Origin: Gammaproteobacteria bacterium UBA6724
GTDB taxonomy: Bacteria > Pseudomonadota > Gammaproteobacteria > Pseudomonadales > Azotimanducaceae
Assembly (NCBI GenBank): GCA_002454165.1
Contig: DKIG01000009.1
Coordinates: 1-25,268 of the forward strand
Reading direction: 5' to 3'
Length of the DNA: 25,268 bases
Shown here: positions 23,931 to 25,268 of the stretch, in pieces
Numbering within the stretch: position 1 is the first letter of the stretch
Layout of the letters: the number at the start of each line of letters is the position of its first letter
Position numbers and translations under genes: made by a program
Notes under the pieces: model-generated
What the model saw: only the letters and a program-made list of their open reading frames with translations
Told to the model about the DNA's origin: nothing
Database searches by the model: none

Positions 23931-25118
23931 CTAGCAGGCTTCAAATAGGCCCGCTGCTCCCATACCGCCACCTATACACATGCTGACGATGCCGTATTTC
24001 TGTTCACGACGTTTTAACTCCCGAACAAGATGCCCAGTCAGCCGTGAACCGGTCATGCCAAAGGGATGCCCAATGGAGATTGAACCACCGTTGACATTGT
24101 ATATTTCCGGGTCAATGTCCAGCCTGTCCCGACAGTAAAGACACTGGGACGCGAAGGCTTCGTTCAGCTCAACCAGTTCAATGTCGTCCATCTTCATGCC
24201 GGTTGCTTTTAATAGTCGGGGCACGGCGAAGACCGGGCCTATACCCATTTCATCCGGCTCACATCCAGCCACTGTCCAACCTCTGAAAAATGCTTTCGGC
24301 TCCAGACCGAGTTGCTCCGCCCTTGCCGCGCTCATGACCAGGGTCATGGAAGCGCCGTCGGACAGCTGAGACGCATTGCCCGCGGTCACAGTGCCGTTTT
24401 CTTCAAATACGGGCGCCAACTTGGCAAGTCCCTCATAAGTAGTGTCGGGTCGGTTACACTCGTCACCGACACAGGTGCCGTCAACTATTTCGGTTTCCTT
24501 CGTTTCCTTATTGACGACCTTCTGCCACTGAACCTTCATGGGGACGATTTCATCATCAAAGAGTCCCGTCTGCTGCGCCGCCGCAGTTCGCTTTTGACTT
24601 TCCAGAGAAAATTCGTCCTGGCGTTCACGGCTGATATTGTAGCGTCGCGCGACCACCTCAGCCGTGTTGCCCATTGCCATGAAGATGTTAGGAGACGCTT
24701 CCAGAATGGTCGGATGGGGATCTGATTTGCCGGGCGTTTGTCGTTGTCCGGAGGAGATTGATTCAACGCCCCCAGCAATCATGACTTCCGAGCAGCCGCT
24801 GGCAATCTGATTGGCGGCAAAAGCAATTGAATTTAAGCCCGAAGAGCAGGCACGGGAGATGGTTGAGCCAGCGGTGGTTACCGGTAGCCTGGACAGGACC
24901 ACCGCCAGCCGCGCCAGGTTCCCGCCCTGTTCGCCTATCTGGCTTGCGGCACCGACGATCACATCTTCAACTTCTTCCGGATCAAGTCTAGGATTTCTGT
25001 CAAGTAACGCATTGATGCAATGCGCCACCATGTCGTCAGGACGAGTCAGGTTAAAAGTCCCTCTGAAGGACTTCGCCAGTCCGGTTCTGACACTGTCAAC
25101 TACTACAACATCACGCAT
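23931..25118 (-). CDS. Thiolase (acetyl-CoA acyltransferase)
   Basis: This thiolase either cleaves 3-ketoacyl-CoA or condenses acetyl-CoA. At 395 residues it is full length. The catalytic residues are Cys91 in SRACSSG, His351 in SIGHPFGMTG and Cys381 in SMCIGGGMGAAG. The sequence looks nearer the degradative FadA/FadI type than strict biosynthetic acetoacetyl-CoA thiolase, but the two cannot be separated by eye. The start has a good GGAGAA site 5 bp upstream (25124-25129). The gene converges on the acyl-CoA dehydrogenase side. No enoyl-CoA hydratase or fadB-like partner is in the window. Confidence 0.94.
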   Translation of the reverse strand: MRDVVVVDSVRTGLAKSFRGTFNLTRPDDMVAHCINALLDRNPRLDPEEVEDVIVGAASQIGEQGGNLARLAVVLSRLPVTTAGSTISRACSSGLNSIAFAANQIASGCSEVMIAGGVESISSGQRQTPGKSDPHPTILEASPNIFMAMGNTAEVVARRYNISRERQDEFSLESQKRTAAAQQTGLFDDEIVPMKVQWQKVVNKETKETEIVDGTCVGDECNRPDTTYEGLAKLAPVFEENGTVTAGNASQLSDGASMTLVMSAARAEQLGLEPKAFFRGWTVAGCEPDEMGIGPVFAVPRLLKATGMKMDDIELVELNEAFASQCLYCRDRLDIDPEIYNVNGGSISIGHPFGMTGSRLTGHLVRELKRREQKYGIVSMCIGGGMGAAGLFEAC

Positions 25119-25135
25119 TTTCTTCTCCGTTATAG

Positions 25136-25141
25136 ATTATA
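25136..25141 (-). promoter_or_regulatory. Possible -10 element of the thiolase gene
   Basis: A perfect TATAAT lies on the minus strand 17 bp upstream of the start codon. No good -35 is found at standard spacing, and the implied leader would be only about 11 bases, just containing the ribosome site. Confidence 0.35.
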
Positions 25142-25188
25142 TTTTCTGAAACTATTATTTTTTGAAACTATTATTTTCTAAAACTATT
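25141..25188. repeat. Three 16-bp AT-rich units upstream of the thiolase gene
   Basis: ATTTTCTGAAACTATT, ATTTTTTGAAACTATT and ATTTTCTAAAACTATT follow without gaps and occupy the likely promoter region. Confidence 0.93.
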
Positions 25189-25219
25189 GTGCCTGTATAA
25201 CTAATAGATGTGCAAGTTG

Positions 25220-25241
25220 CTGTATAGGTCCACCACCCCCC
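25220..25241 (-). repeat. Right copy of the 22-bp inverted repeat
   Basis: This is the exact reverse complement of 2-23. It lies 102 bp upstream of the thiolase start. The 27 bases beyond it to the window end show nothing recognisable. Confidence 0.75.
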
Positions 25242-25268
25242 ACTTTCGCGAGGGCATGCTTTGGCACT

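Noticed and set aside
23922..23936. Hairpin TGCTA-ACATC-TAGCA at the thiolase stop as a terminator
   Set aside because: The stem is only 5 bp, overlaps the stop codon and has no T-run on either strand.
2..25241. Composite transposon bounded by the 22-bp inverted repeats
   Set aside because: No transposase or target-site duplication is visible, and the contents are core genes such as smc, zipA and ligA.

Overview
The window looks like a chromosomal segment of a gammaproteobacterium. The main evidence is the co-directional block smc-zipA-ligA (zipA is a gammaproteobacterial division gene), followed by a lytic-transglycosylase lipoprotein, a DinG-type helicase and a P-loop kinase. Most of the window has moderately GC-rich coding sequence with close gene spacing. 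I see no rRNA, tRNA, CRISPR array or transposase, and no gap over 300 bases without a gene or annotated repeat.

Layout. (1) 87-1316: a Tat-exported aldo/keto reductase with a C-terminal ferredoxin-like tail. (2) 1381-5652: a visibly AT-rich island with three overlapping genes, an HNH nuclease and two SPPY-type DNA methyltransferases, read here as a restriction-modification (RM) cassette with its own likely promoter. The island is bracketed by two direct copies of a 210-bp sequence (1171-1380 and 5653-5862, 201/210 identical). The copied sequence is the junction of the aldo/keto reductase 3' end and the 3' end of the convergent gene on the far side. (3) 5795-6724, minus strand: a PD-(D/E)XK nuclease-fold protein, the original convergent neighbour of the reductase. 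(4) 6925-9728: larC-larE-larB, the nickel-pincer cofactor pathway, without larA. (5) 9747-11689, minus strand: a second aldo/keto reductase and a membrane-anchored alpha/beta hydrolase, overlapping by 4 bp. (6) 11890-22107: smc, zipA, ligA, SLT lipoprotein, dinG, kinase. (7) 22365-25118: an acyl-CoA dehydrogenase, an alpha/beta-hydrolase remnant between short tandem arrays, and a convergent thiolase.

Two signals stand out. First, the RM island sits between long direct repeats. All five differences between the copies inside the reductase reading frame are synonymous third-position changes, so the copies probably diverged as alleles in separate lineages before meeting here. This resembles insertion with long target duplication, known for RM genes, combined with allelic introgression. 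Second, short tandem duplications recur across the window. Units are 15 or 21 bp inside genes (smc, dinG, hydrolase) and 11, 14, 15, 16 or 19 bp outside. Several share a CAGAAG/TTCNGAAG core, and in dinG the same nucleotide unit is read in two different frames.

Functionally, larC/E/B would make the nickel-pincer nucleotide for a LarA-type racemase or epimerase encoded elsewhere. smc, zipA, ligA and dinG cover chromosome organisation, division and DNA repair. The acyl-CoA dehydrogenase and thiolase suggest fatty-acid or related acyl-CoA catabolism.
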